Below, in pieces: positions 9,898 to 19,481 of a stretch of 64,000 nt of DNA. The translations under genes were made by a program, and so were the position numbers. The number at the start of each line of letters is the position of its first letter. Position 1 is the first letter of the stretch. The stretch is from Pichia kudriavzevii. Lineage: Eukaryota > Ascomycota > Pichiomycetes > Pichiales > Pichiaceae. The notes under the pieces are model-generated. The model made no database searches. It saw only the letters and a list, made by a program, of their open reading frames with translations, and had not been told where the DNA came from. The stretch covers positions 2,611,501 to 2,675,500 of the forward strand of contig NC_042506.1 in NCBI RefSeq assembly GCF_003054445.1. Reading direction: 5' to 3'.

Positions 9898-11433
9898 TTA
9901 ATCATTTTTTGATTTCTTTTTTTTTGCCTGGTATTCCGCTACTACAGCTATAAGGACCAAAAAAATTCCACATACTCCAGATATTATAAATTGTCTAAAG
10001 CTCTGAACTTCTCCATGAAAGTAAAGATATTGAAATAGGGTCAACATGCCAGCAGCCGTCAAAAATGGAACGTAGCTTGCAAATCCAACATCAAAATGAA
10101 CTTTCAAGGAATTCTCTTTGAATTTGATAAATTGAATTACATAATAGAAACAATATCCTATTCTGAAACTCATATTTATCATATTTCCCCAGATTAAACC
10201 TTGCAAACCCAAATCAAATTTACTGATAAAAACAGTCAATGTAGTTAAAAACATGATGGAATTCATCAGCATAAATGCTGAATATTTATTTACCATTTCC
10301 TTTGAAGCGAATAAGGATTGATATAATGCCTCCAATATACCGTTACAGGCTAAGAATAACAAGTACACCCAATACCACTTGAAAGTTATTACTAATGAAT
10401 CCGTAATAAAGTTTTTGAAAACTAACGATAATAGGAAATTTGTATTCAGCGGAGCAAAAATGATCAACAGAGTTAGAAGATATACATATATCTTTAATAC
10501 ATTGGAAACACACCCTTGAAAGAGCAAAAAATCCGACCTTTTATCTTTATTGGATTTGAAAAAAGTATTCACAGTGATTCTGGTTGATTCCTCAATTGGA
10601 GCAAATAACATCCTAGCGATTAAAGATCCGTAGTTAGAGATAAACGAGTAGTATCCTTGAGTCTCAAAGTTTAAAAGAGAAGTAATCACAAACTTGTCAC
10701 CTACAGTCAAAAAGTTTTTGAATATTTGCTGGACAAATATAGATTTGAAATATTTTGTAGTAATACTTTCAGTAAATGAGTCTTCCACAACAGAAGGCTT
10801 CATCAACTGCCGAAAATGAATCAAATATAAAACGTAAAGTGAAAGTGAGGAACTCAATTGTCCCATTAAATAGCCTAAGACATATGAGTTTACATCTCCT
10901 CTTTGCATTCCCATAAGAGGTGTAATTTTGATAGTGGATATGAACTGAATAATACATTTAATAAAACCGGATGTAGTTTCGATTCTTGTCCTTGTTTTGA
11001 AATCAAGCATAATATGCTGATTCACATTGTAGTAAGGTTCTGCTAATAATTCTAATACTAATGATAAAAATATCATTAGCAGAATATGGTTGATACCCAA
11101 TGGTGAAAGAAATTCCAATGCTTCATTATCAATCTTTCCAATTTTCCAATATATCACGGGTCCCCCAAACACCAAAAGCAATGGTATACTGGCATATGAG
11201 TAATTAATAACAAACTGTCTCTTTGATTCATCATTCGGCAACTTGGGAATTGTTAATCTTAATGCTTCTCGTGACAAGAAAAGATTATAGTCAATCACAA
11301 ATTCAATTAGTTGTGAGATTCCTAACGCATTGGGTGATGTATATGATAAAAGTAACTGGTTTAAGGAGAAGGTAAAGAGTTTAGTTATTAGCTGACCAAC
11401 AACTAAAGTTGCTGCATTTTGCACAAATGACAT
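9898..11433 (-). CDS. RFT1: Rft1, ER protein for dolichol-linked oligosaccharide translocation
   Basis: A 511-residue polytopic ER membrane protein needed for N-glycosylation after Man5GlcNAc2-PP-dolichol synthesis. Whether it is itself the flippase is debated. The MATE/MOP-like fold shows in about 12-14 hydrophobic segments. Conserved blocks include the N-terminus (SFVQNAATLVVGQLITKLFT), LLELLAEPYYN-like sequence (LVLELLAEPYYNVNQH), the RxRxE-type loop (KTRTRIETTSGFIK) and QGYYSFISNYGSLIARMLFA with the adjacent PIEESTR motif. It ends in a Lys-rich tail (AKKKKSKND), typical of ER membrane proteins. Length is close to the family norm. Confidence 0.93.
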   Translation of the reverse strand: MSFVQNAATLVVGQLITKLFTFSLNQLLLSYTSPNALGISQLIEFVIDYNLFLSREALRLTIPKLPNDESKRQFVINYSYASIPLLLVFGGPVIYWKIGKIDNEALEFLSPLGINHILLMIFLSLVLELLAEPYYNVNQHIMLDFKTRTRIETTSGFIKCIIQFISTIKITPLMGMQRGDVNSYVLGYLMGQLSSSLSLYVLYLIHFRQLMKPSVVEDSFTESITTKYFKSIFVQQIFKNFLTVGDKFVITSLLNFETQGYYSFISNYGSLIARMLFAPIEESTRITVNTFFKSNKDKRSDFLLFQGCVSNVLKIYVYLLTLLIIFAPLNTNFLLSLVFKNFITDSLVITFKWYWVYLLFLACNGILEALYQSLFASKEMVNKYSAFMLMNSIMFLTTLTVFISKFDLGLQGLIWGNMINMSFRIGYCFYYVIQFIKFKENSLKVHFDVGFASYVPFLTAAGMLTLFQYLYFHGEVQSFRQFIISGVCGIFLVLIAVVAEYQAKKKKSKND

Positions 11434-11632
11434 AGTTATGATAATTATAAAAGGGAAAATAATGTTCTGCTTCGGAACATGACGAAATAATTACTTTTAG
11501 ATTTTAATTGGTCGATAGCGAACACAAATGTTGGTTTCTGTTTACTCTACAATTTTTGCACACTAGCTATTACTAAGAATGGTACAGAGCAACTGACAAA
11601 TAACTGGGTTTAAAGCACATGAGGAGCAGAAA

Positions 11633-12631
11633 ATGAATCCCGAATTTGAGTTACGTGAACAAGACAGATGGTTGCCGATTGCTAATGTTGCACGGCTGAT
11701 GAAGAATACGCTCCCCGCATCGTCTAAGGTGAGTAAAGATGCCAAAGAGTGTATGCAAGAATGCGTTTCCGAGTTTATATCGTTTGTTACATCGGAAGCA
11801 AGCGATAGATGTATGACAGAGAAAAGAAAGACTATTAACGGGGAGGATATCTTGGTTGCGTTGTATACTCTTGGATTTGAGAACTATGCCGAGGTTTTGA
11901 AAATTTATCTTGCCAAGTACAGGCACCAGCAAACATTAAAGCAAGAGAAAGGTGAGGTTCGTTCAAAGAAGAAAAAACAGCCTAAGGTGAATGAGGAACA
12001 GCCGGTGAAAGATACCGTAGATGAAGTAGAAGTACAACAAAGTTTAAGTGACAATGAGGAGCAAGTGTATCAACATCCAATGGATGAAGAATCGGTCGTT
12101 GTGATAAACAATAACACGGATATAAAACATGTAACACCGCATACACATGTTGATAAGTTACGGTCCGACGAAGTCGACAAAAGTGCATATGATGCAGAAT
12201 ATGTTTCACAACTATATGAACAAAACTACACTGATCTACCACTAACTATGGGAAACCCAGATTACCATGGTGTTGGCGCAAGTGGAAGCATCTTAACTAA
12301 GTCAGAGAGTGTTATGGAGAAAGTGGCTGTAGGACCCGATGTCCACTTAGGCAATCATGCAACACTTGATCAAATAAATTCACAATTAAACAAATCCGAG
12401 GAAGAAAGTTCACAATTAAGAAACACAAGTAGGATACAGAAGGATACCAATAGAAATTCTAGCTTTGCATCCAACGAGGCTAGAAATTCTGAATTTACTG
12501 TTACAAAAACCCCTGCTAATACCGGCACAAGTGATTTACTTCTGTTAAACGACAACGTGACGGATATTACAGAACGAGAAGAAATTGTCGGGTTGACAAA
12601 CGGACATAGTGGAATGTATGGGTTTGATTGA
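11633..12631 (+). CDS. HAP3: CCAAT-binding factor subunit, NF-YB/HAP3 type
   Basis: A 332-residue protein whose first ~105 residues are a histone-fold NF-YB domain: [77 protein letters not shown]. In yeasts Hap2/3/5 with Hap4 activates respiratory genes, and with HapX/Php4-type partners represses iron-consuming ones. The domain has the sequence needed for Hap5 pairing and CCAAT contact. The remaining ~225 residues are an acidic, Ser/Asn-rich disordered tail, much longer than in S. cerevisiae Hap3 (144 aa in all). The domain starts almost at the ATG, so no N-terminal exon seems to be missing. Confidence 0.93.
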   Translation: MNPEFELREQDRWLPIANVARLMKNTLPASSKVSKDAKECMQECVSEFISFVTSEASDRCMTEKRKTINGEDILVALYTLGFENYAEVLKIYLAKYRHQQTLKQEKGEVRSKKKKQPKVNEEQPVKDTVDEVEVQQSLSDNEEQVYQHPMDEESVVVINNNTDIKHVTPHTHVDKLRSDEVDKSAYDAEYVSQLYEQNYTDLPLTMGNPDYHGVGASGSILTKSESVMEKVAVGPDVHLGNHATLDQINSQLNKSEEESSQLRNTSRIQKDTNRNSSFASNEARNSEFTVTKTPANTGTSDLLLLNDNVTDITEREEIVGLTNGHSGMYGFD

Positions 12632-12901
12632 GTGTATACCTGTTGCTCCGTAGCAATGCTTTGATTTTATTAACCTGTTTACTTATTATTTACTATACAG
12701 CTAGCCACCTGTACTTTGTGTATACTAGAGAAACAGAAACAGTGTAGCTCATGTTCTATAAAGGAGCGACAGGGATAAATTTCTTTTTCCATACAGGTGC
12801 AAACAATTTTACATGAAAAACATGTTTCTCTCTGTGTAAATAGCTGGTGACTTTTGTTGCTTTTTGCTAAGAGGTAAACCTGGTTCCTGTTGACAAGCAT
12901 A

Positions 12902-14251
12902 ATGAAGCTAGGTTTGATATCGACGTTGTTGGTCACATTATTTTCATATAATGTCAAGGCTATTGATTTGGATGTTACTTCAGACGATTCAATAGATAGT
13001 GCGTGTGCCTTGATTGCATCTGGGTTGATGGATTACTACTGGGGTAAAGATTATGGTGGAACAATTGGTATGTTTACCCATCCGTACTATTGGTGGGAAG
13101 CCGGAGGAGCATTTGGATCTATGATTGATTATTGGTATTATTTTGACAATGATACATATAACGATGTCGTTATCCAATCATTACTATACCAAAGAGGAGA
13201 TGATAATAATTTTATGCCCTTGAATCAAACAACAACCGAAGGTAACGATGATCAAGTTTTCTGGGGGATTGCTGCAATTCAGGCGGCCGAAAGAAACTTT
13301 ACAAATCCAGGCTCCCAATATCCTTCATGGTTTGAGCTAGCAACTGCAACTTTCAACACAATGAAAAATAGATGGGATGAAGGATCATGTGGAGGGGGGT
13401 TAAGATGGCAAATTTTCCCCTGGAATAATGGTTACGACTATAAAAATACTGTTTCGAATGCCGGTTTATTTCATCTAGGTGCAAGATTATTAAGATATAC
13501 AGGAAATGAGTCCTATTACCATGATTGGTGTGACAGAACATATGATTGGATGGTTGATATTGGATTTATCAATGAAACCAAATGGGCAGCATATGATGGT
13601 GCAAATATTGAATCAAACTGTCAAAATAGAACACCGTACCTGTGGACTTACAATTATGCGTTGATTATAAGTGGTTGTGCTTATATGTACAATTACACAG
13701 GTGAACAAAAATGGCATGATAGAGTCATGGGTTTTGTACAAGGAACTAAAATCTTCTTTGACGAGCACGGTGTGATGTATGAGAGTGCGTGTATGAGAGT
13801 GCATACATGTAAGACAGATCAGAGATCATTCAGAGCTTATTTTGCTAGGATGTTGGCGTTAACTGCGGTATTAGTACCGGATAGTTACGATGAGATATAC
13901 TCCAGATTAGAAACATCAGCCAAGGCGGTTGCACAATCGTGTGTTGGTGGTTACGATCACCATACTTGTGGAATGAACTGGTCTTATCCTGGATGGGACC
14001 AATATTATGGGTTGGGTGAGCAGATGTCATCGCTAGAAGTTGTACAAAGTTTGATGATTAAAGAGAAACGGAGATTACTAACGTTACAAGACGGTGCAAC
14101 AAGTGATGGGTTCCCTGATTTCGGTAATTCAACAGCATTGCCAACACAGAAGGCATTAGATTTAAATAGGGGTGATACAGCAGGTGCGGCAATCATTACA
14201 GTTGTTATTTTGATACCAACCATTTTGCTTGGTTATTATGTTATTGTGTAA
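12902..14251 (+). CDS. DFG5/DCW1: GPI-anchored cell-wall GH76 protein (Dfg5/Dcw1)
   Basis: A 449-residue mannosidase-fold protein thought to cross-link GPI mannoproteins to wall glucan; DFG5 and DCW1 are jointly essential in S. cerevisiae. The chosen ATG gives a signal peptide (MKLGLISTLLVTLFSYNVKA). GH76 landmarks follow: YWGKDYGGTIGMFTHPYYWW, the paired catalytic aspartates in EGNDDQVFWG (about residue 120), GGLRWQIFPWN, and the Cys-rich region around ESACMRVHTCKTDQRSF. The C-terminus is a GPI signal: an omega-site region with Gly/Asp/Thr, then a hydrophobic tail (IITVVILIPTILLGYYVIV). Which of the two paralogues it represents is not decidable here. Confidence 0.92.
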   Translation: MKLGLISTLLVTLFSYNVKAIDLDVTSDDSIDSACALIASGLMDYYWGKDYGGTIGMFTHPYYWWEAGGAFGSMIDYWYYFDNDTYNDVVIQSLLYQRGDDNNFMPLNQTTTEGNDDQVFWGIAAIQAAERNFTNPGSQYPSWFELATATFNTMKNRWDEGSCGGGLRWQIFPWNNGYDYKNTVSNAGLFHLGARLLRYTGNESYYHDWCDRTYDWMVDIGFINETKWAAYDGANIESNCQNRTPYLWTYNYALIISGCAYMYNYTGEQKWHDRVMGFVQGTKIFFDEHGVMYESACMRVHTCKTDQRSFRAYFARMLALTAVLVPDSYDEIYSRLETSAKAVAQSCVGGYDHHTCGMNWSYPGWDQYYGLGEQMSSLEVVQSLMIKEKRRLLTLQDGATSDGFPDFGNSTALPTQKALDLNRGDTAGAAIITVVILIPTILLGYYVIV

Positions 14252-14446
14252 TTTGAGATGTTATATTTTCCAGTATTTTATTATTTGTTTGTATTTCATT
14301 GTTAAAATGTATATTATCAATACGTGTATGCATGATTAAGAATTGAAAGGCAAAAAAAACCGTCTATAAAGCAATATACAAAAATAAGTTAGAAAACAAT
14401 TAAAAACAATAAACCATGACTATCAGTTATTAACAAACGCTAACAC

Positions 14447-15040
14447 TTAGTTTTGTTGAGACAAAGCTTCCTCCAATGCCTCATCTTCGGCCTTGTGGGT
14501 GACCTTTTTGTTCTTCTTGTTCAGGTTTTCTTCGTACATGCTCAAACCAATAGAGGCGAGAAGCAAACCAACAGTTAGAAATTGAGCGTACATTCTAGCA
14601 GTGACGAACTTCTGTGTCTTTGTTAACAGAGGATCCCTGTTGACGTAAACCCAGGATCCCCACATGGAAGCACCCCATAAACCAGTGATGATTGCATACT
14701 TCTTGGCAGATAGCGTTTCGACAATCTTCTCAGTTGGAGATAACGCCTCCCAACGACGGTGCTCTGCCAAAATACGTTTCTGAGAAGCTTCTGAGGAATA
14801 CATGTCATAGTCAAACTCATTGGAGCATAGTTCTGCATTGACGGAAGCGGTGAACACTGGTGGAATAATAAAGACTGCAGTTCTGATGGACCATGGCAAA
14901 GAAAACAGTCTTGGATAGTATCTTGGAGCCAAAGCATAGATACCCAGTGACATGGCAGTACCTAATGCCATACCCTTGATACCACCCATCAGAGTAGTTC
15001 TTGTGTGTGCTCTAATTTCTTCCTCACTGACTAACTTCAT
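14447..15040 (-). CDS. RCF2: Respiratory supercomplex factor 2
   Basis: A 197-residue inner mitochondrial membrane protein that associates with cytochrome c oxidase and bc1-COX supercomplexes. The N-terminus (MKLVSEEEIRAHTRTTLMGG) aligns with yeast Rcf2, followed by two hydrophobic segments around residues 15-60. The C-terminal HIG1-type domain is clear: KKYAIITGLWGASMWGSWVY, NRDPLLTKTQKFVTARMYAQ, FLTVGLLLASIGLSMYEE. It ends in a charged tail. Length is a little below S. cerevisiae Rcf2 (224 aa). Divergent from ILV1 copy 1 over about 610 bp. Confidence 0.93.
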   Translation of the reverse strand: MKLVSEEEIRAHTRTTLMGGIKGMALGTAMSLGIYALAPRYYPRLFSLPWSIRTAVFIIPPVFTASVNAELCSNEFDYDMYSSEASQKRILAEHRRWEALSPTEKIVETLSAKKYAIITGLWGASMWGSWVYVNRDPLLTKTQKFVTARMYAQFLTVGLLLASIGLSMYEENLNKKNKKVTHKAEDEALEEALSQQN

Positions 15041-15074
15041 TCTTGTTTTTGTATTCGGCTATATTTCACTTCTA

Positions 15075-15098
15075 TGTACTTGTACTTGTACTTGTACT
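15075..15098. repeat. Hexanucleotide tandem repeat (TGTACT)4
   Basis: Four perfect copies of TGTACT, followed by a degenerate fifth (TGTAAC), 35 bp upstream of the RCF2 ATG and probably in its 5' leader. Confidence 0.9.
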
Positions 15099-15432
15099 TG
15101 TAACACTATTTGAACTGACAGGAAATCCTTCAAAGGAGAACCTCCTAACCATGCCCTCCATCGTTTGGATACGAGGTGCCTTTTAAATACTTATCATATA
15201 CGACGGCCTTTGCGCGGGCTTTGCAACGGGTGGAAAGGGAAGGAAGTGTGTAAAAAATATGGGCCCACTCGGGTTTCTTGAAAACACTCGGAACGACCGG
15301 GGGGGGAGATCCGCGTTTCTGGGGCCAAGCTGGAATTTCACTGGGCAACATGCGTGCTACCGCTTGTCTCTTCCAATTGGCGATTGCAAACGGCTGAAAA
15401 CTCTTAAAAAACAAAGATTTCTCACCATTGTT

Positions 15433-15464
15433 GTGCTACCATGCTACCGTGCTACCGTGCTACC
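15433..15464. repeat. Octanucleotide tandem repeat (GTGCTACC)4
   Basis: Four copies of an 8-bp unit (one starts ATG instead of GTG) between RCF2 and ILV1 copy 1, next to the T-rich tract. Confidence 0.9.
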
Positions 15465-15541
15465 TTGTTCTTTCTTTTTTTCGTTTTTTTTCTTTTTTTT
15501 TTCTTTTTTTTCATATAAACTGCCGTTGCAGGACTCTCAAC

Positions 15542-15616
15542 ATGAAAAATGCAATAGAAAGCAATGCAATGAGTAATTTGTCAAGAACTACACCAAGAAA
15601 TTATTCTACTGCTTAG
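15542..15616 (+). other. Upstream ORF (24 codons) in the ILV1 copy 1 leader
   Basis: An ATG just after the T-rich tract opens a 24-codon reading frame ending in TAG, 37 bp before the threonine deaminase ATG and in a different frame. The predicted peptide ends [14 protein letters not shown]. It could act as a translational uORF if transcription starts upstream of 15542, which cannot be seen from sequence. Confidence 0.45.
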
Positions 15617-15653
15617 AAGGTCGAAAAAAAAACCCAGGGCTGTCACCAAAACT

Positions 15654-17312
15654 ATGTCTACAACGACTGTACTGCGTCCCAGTGTTGTCTATGCTAAACA
15701 TGCACTAAGGTTCAACTCTACGGCCACCACTGGATTTTTGGAAAAATTCCCCACTTTATCTAAATCAGACTTAAATGAAGACGGTACTCCGGATTACACC
15801 AAATTGATCTTGACTTCAAGGGTCTATGACGCTTTGGATGAGACTCCCAGCACTCCTGCACCATTGTTATCGAAGAAGACAAACTCAAATGTTTTCTTAA
15901 AACGTGAAGACTTGACTCCTGTTTTCTCCTTCAAATTAAGAGGTGCTTACAATATGATTGCAAATTTGTCAAAGGAGGAGAAATCAAAGGGTGTTATTGC
16001 ATGTTCGGCCGGTAACCACGCACAGGGTGTGGCTTATTCTGCGAAAAAACTAGGTATCAATGCCACCATTGTGATGCCATTGGCTACCCCTTCAATTAAA
16101 TTCCAAAACGTATCAAGAATGGGAGCCAGGGTCGTCTTATACGGGGACGACTTTGACAGTGCTAAGGCCGAGTGTGATAGAATGTCTGCTGAGTTTGGAT
16201 TCACCAACATTCCTCCCTTTGATCACCCATTAGTCATTGCGGGTCAAGGTACAATTGCTTTGGAATTGTTACGTCAAATAAAGTCGAATAGAATGTCTGC
16301 AGTCTTTGTCGGTATTGGCGGTGGTGGTATCATTGCAGGTATTGGCGCCTACATTAAAAGATTTGCCCCACATGTTAAAGTCATTGGTGTTGAAACCTTC
16401 GATGCTGATGCTATGTACCAATCTTTACAAAAGGGTGAACGAGTCAAACTTGAAAAGGTGGGATTGTTTGCCGATGGTACCGCTGTCAAACTGGTTGGCG
16501 AGGAAACTTTCAGAGTTTGCAAGGAATTCGGTATTGATGAAATCGTTCATGTTAACACTGATGAAATTAGCGCTGCTATAAAGGATGTCTTTGAAGATAC
16601 TAGATCTATACTTGAGCCTTCTGGCGCAATGACTGTGGCGGGAATGAAACGTTATATTGCAAACCATCCTGAGATTGACCACTCGGACAAAACCTATGTT
16701 CCTGTGTTGTCTGGTGCAAACATGAATTTCGATCGTCTCAGATTTGTATCAGAGCGTGCGGTTTTAGGTGAAGGTAAGGAAGTATTCCTTGGTGTCCAAA
16801 TTCCAAATGTTCCTGGTAGCTTTAGAAAATTACAATCAATTATCCATCCAAGATCAGTTACTGAGTTTTCTTACCGTGCACCAAATGATTCTACAATGGG
16901 TGATATCTACACTTCCTTTAGCGTTCAAGATAAGGACAAGGAATTGAAGGATGTGTTGGAGAAAATCGAAAAACTTGGTTTCAAAGCTTATGATTTGACA
17001 GATAATGAAATGGCCAAGTCCCACGGTAGATATTTAGTTGGTGGTAAGAATAATTTGAGAGAGAAAATAACCCATTTCGAATTCCCTGAAAGACCTGGTG
17101 CCTTAGACTCTTTCTTAGACTTGTTGAATTCAGATTGGAATTTAACTTTATTCCATTACCGTAATCACGGTGATGATATCGGTAAGGTTCTCACCGGTAT
17201 TGATGTTGCTGAAGGTGATGAAGACAGATTCCAAGAATTTTTGAACAAATTAGGGTACAAGTATACAGATGAAACCAATAACGAAGTTTTCAAATTATTC
17301 CTTAAAGATTAA
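15654..17312 (+). CDS. ILV1: Threonine deaminase, mitochondrial, copy 1
   Basis: A 552-residue PLP enzyme that makes 2-oxobutyrate from threonine, the first committed step of isoleucine synthesis. A presequence ([20 protein letters not shown]) precedes the catalytic domain. The PLP lysine is K94 in [10 protein letters not shown], and the phosphate loop is [12 protein letters not shown] near residue 220. Two C-terminal ACT-like regulatory domains follow: [20 protein letters not shown] at about 377 and [20 protein letters not shown] at about 465, the site of isoleucine feedback and valine activation in the family. It lies 305 bp upstream of a second, full-length copy on the same strand. One 166-bp stretch is nearly identical between the two. 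Confidence 0.95.
   Translation: MSTTTVLRPSVVYAKHALRFNSTATTGFLEKFPTLSKSDLNEDGTPDYTKLILTSRVYDALDETPSTPAPLLSKKTNSNVFLKREDLTPVFSFKLRGAYNMIANLSKEEKSKGVIACSAGNHAQGVAYSAKKLGINATIVMPLATPSIKFQNVSRMGARVVLYGDDFDSAKAECDRMSAEFGFTNIPPFDHPLVIAGQGTIALELLRQIKSNRMSAVFVGIGGGGIIAGIGAYIKRFAPHVKVIGVETFDADAMYQSLQKGERVKLEKVGLFADGTAVKLVGEETFRVCKEFGIDEIVHVNTDEISAAIKDVFEDTRSILEPSGAMTVAGMKRYIANHPEIDHSDKTYVPVLSGANMNFDRLRFVSERAVLGEGKEVFLGVQIPNVPGSFRKLQSIIHPRSVTEFSYRAPNDSTMGDIYTSFSVQDKDKELKDVLEKIEKLGFKAYDLTDNEMAKSHGRYLVGGKNNLREKITHFEFPERPGALDSFLDLLNSDWNLTLFHYRNHGDDIGKVLTGIDVAEGDEDRFQEFLNKLGYKYTDETNNEVFKLFLKD
16653..16818. repeat. Gene-conversion tract shared with ILV1 copy 2
   Basis: This stretch is 164/166 identical to 18629-18794 (119 bp perfect from the left end). 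Flanking coding sequence of the two genes differs at many third positions. It encodes the junction between the catalytic and first ACT domain. Confidence 0.9.
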
Positions 17313-17617
17313 TCATAAACCTCTATCCTAAGTAAATAAAAATACAATGTTCATCAGAAAGGACCTTTTTAATATTAACCTTATATAAGTTCACATATAG
17401 ACTCGTAAGTGCCGAATACCCGATTAAATATATATATCCCATTGTACTATAGTTTCTCTCGGCGCTATTTTTTTTTTCTTGTCAATGGCGGAGGCTCGGC
17501 GTTAGATGTCCTTGGCGAGAATTTGTTTATTTTTGGAGTCCGCTAGAGAGATTATGATTTCGTTATCAACTTGCAGGTACATTGGTTATATTTCTAGGCC
17601 GTCTCAACAATTGCACA
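17313..17617. other. Intergenic region between the tandem ILV1 genes
   Basis: Terminator of copy 1 and promoter of copy 2. It holds an AT-rich stretch (TATATATA near 17430) and a T-tract near 17470. It is not obviously similar to the promoter of copy 1, so the duplication has no recognisable shared promoter. Confidence 0.5.
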
Positions 17618-19288
17618 ATGCATTCAATTAACATTAAAGGGCCAATTAGGTTGACAAAAACAAAGCTAATAAGAACTAACTCTACATTAGTTTTAAAGAA
17701 TAGAGAATATTTTTTATCCAAATATCCTAATCTAAAAGGTACTGATTTAGGAGAAGATGGAAAGCCAGATTATACAAAAATGATTCTTCGCAGCAAAGTG
17801 TACGATTTATTGGATGAAACACCAATCACTCGTGCTACATTATTATCAAAGAAGACAAACTCTACAGTCTTTTTGAAGCGTGAAGATTTATCGCCTGTCT
17901 TTTCATTTAAACTAAGGGGCGCATACAATATGATTGCTAATCTACCACAGGAAGAGAAATCAAAGGGTGTTATTGCATATTCAGCAGGCAACCATGCACA
18001 AGGTGTGGCCTATGCAAGTAACAAACTAGGTATCAATGCAACAATTGTCATGCCAATGGGCACACCCTCAATTAAATCAGAAAATGTTTTGAGATTAGGT
18101 GCTAAAATCGTCTACTATGGTGATGATTTTGATGACGCAAGAAAAGAGTCTACAAGATTGGCAATCCAACACGGTTATACTACCATTCCTGCATTTGATC
18201 ACCCTTTGATAATTGCAGGTCAAGGTACAATTGCCCTGGAGTTACTACGCCAAATTAAGTCCAATAGCTTATCTGCCATTTTCATTGGTATTGGTGGTGG
18301 AGGTATGCTTGCAGGAATTGGTACTTATATCAAACGGTTTGCACCCGAAGTTAAAATAATCGGTATTGAAACTTTTGACGCTGATGGAATGTATCAATCC
18401 CTACAAACAGGGGAGACCATAACACTCGAAAAAGTAGGCTCGTTTGCTGATGGCACAGCCATCAAAATGGTTGGCGATGAAACTTTCAGGCTCTGTCAGG
18501 AGTTTGGTATAGATGAAATTGTTCATGTTAACACTGACGAAATTAGTGCTGCTATCAAGGACATATTCGAAGACACCAGGACAATTGTCGAACCTTCTGG
18601 TGCGATGCCGGTTGCGGGAATGAAGAAGTATATTGCAAACCATCCTGAGATTGACCACTCGGACAAAACCTATGTTCCTGTGTTGTCTGGTGCAAACATG
18701 AATTTCGATCGTCTCAGATTTGTATCAGAGCGTGCGGTTTTAGGTGAGGGTAAGGAGGTATTCCTTGGTGTCCAAATTCCAAATGTTCCTGGTACTTTGA
18801 AAAAATTGCAGTCAATCATATATCCTAGATCTGTTACGGAATTCTCTTATAGAGTTTCAAGTGACTCTAAAATCACCGACACCTACCTTTCTTTTAATGT
18901 TAAAGATAAGGAGACCGAATTGAAGGAAGTTTTAACGAAGTTGAACGAAATGGGTTTCAAGGCATATGATTTGACTAATAATGAGATGGCTAAAACACAT
19001 GGGAGATACCTAATCGGAGGCAAAAACAAAGCTAGAGAGAGAATTGTCCATTTTGAGTTCCCTGAAAAATATGGTGCATTAAATGAATTTCTCGAACTGT
19101 TAAGTTCGGAGTGGAATATTTCCTTATTTCATTATCGTAACCATGGCGACGATATAGGAAAAGTCCTAACGGGTATAGATGTTGAGGAACATGAAGATGA
19201 TAAGTTGAGAAAGTTTTTAGATAGCATGGGTTATAAGTATACCGATGAAACTGAAAATGAAGTGTTTGAGCTTTATATAAAGGACTAA
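17618..19288 (+). CDS. ILV1: Threonine deaminase, mitochondrial, copy 2
   Basis: A 556-residue paralogue of the preceding gene. It keeps the full enzyme: a basic presequence (MHSINIKGPIRLTKTKLIRT), PLP lysine K98 in [10 protein letters not shown], the glycine loop GIGGGGMLAGIG and both ACT-like domains ([40 protein letters not shown]). The second ACT has KYGAL where copy 1 has RPGAL, so the Pro that usually caps this ligand-binding turn is lost. That might alter feedback by isoleucine or valine (inference). The ATG chosen is the first in frame and gives the presequence. Copies differ throughout except in the tract 18629-18794. Confidence 0.93.
   Translation: MHSINIKGPIRLTKTKLIRTNSTLVLKNREYFLSKYPNLKGTDLGEDGKPDYTKMILRSKVYDLLDETPITRATLLSKKTNSTVFLKREDLSPVFSFKLRGAYNMIANLPQEEKSKGVIAYSAGNHAQGVAYASNKLGINATIVMPMGTPSIKSENVLRLGAKIVYYGDDFDDARKESTRLAIQHGYTTIPAFDHPLIIAGQGTIALELLRQIKSNSLSAIFIGIGGGGMLAGIGTYIKRFAPEVKIIGIETFDADGMYQSLQTGETITLEKVGSFADGTAIKMVGDETFRLCQEFGIDEIVHVNTDEISAAIKDIFEDTRTIVEPSGAMPVAGMKKYIANHPEIDHSDKTYVPVLSGANMNFDRLRFVSERAVLGEGKEVFLGVQIPNVPGTLKKLQSIIYPRSVTEFSYRVSSDSKITDTYLSFNVKDKETELKEVLTKLNEMGFKAYDLTNNEMAKTHGRYLIGGKNKARERIVHFEFPEKYGALNEFLELLSSEWNISLFHYRNHGDDIGKVLTGIDVEEHEDDKLRKFLDSMGYKYTDETENEVFELYIKD
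18629..18794. repeat. Gene-conversion tract shared with ILV1 copy 1
   Basis: Partner of 16653-16818: same length, two mismatches, no gaps. Confidence 0.9.
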
Positions 19289-19481
19289 TGACCTCCCGAC
19301 GCTACGTATAAATAGACTAGTATCTAGTGGTATATGATTTACATAATAAGAAATATGAGTATAGTGAAAAAAAAAACTATGCTCGCTTTCATGATCTGAG
19401 AATCTCGTCAATGTATCAAATCACCTCAATTATTATAGACGATATATAGGTGTCGTCTAGCATTGGCGATTAGACTTGCAA

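Larger units (their letters stand above)
15041..15653. promoter_or_regulatory. Divergent RCF2 / ILV1 copy 1 promoter region
   Basis: This region holds two small tandem repeats (TGTACT x4 at 15075-15098; GTGCTACC-type x4 at 15433-15464), a long pyrimidine/T tract (about 15470-15510) just before the presumed ILV1 transcription start, and an upstream ORF at 15542-15616. No TGACTCA Gcn4 site was found here by eye. Confidence 0.5.

Noticed and set aside
11571-11596. TTACTAAG...TACAG as a HAP3 5' UTR intron end
   Set aside because: The branch site is off-consensus and no donor was found.
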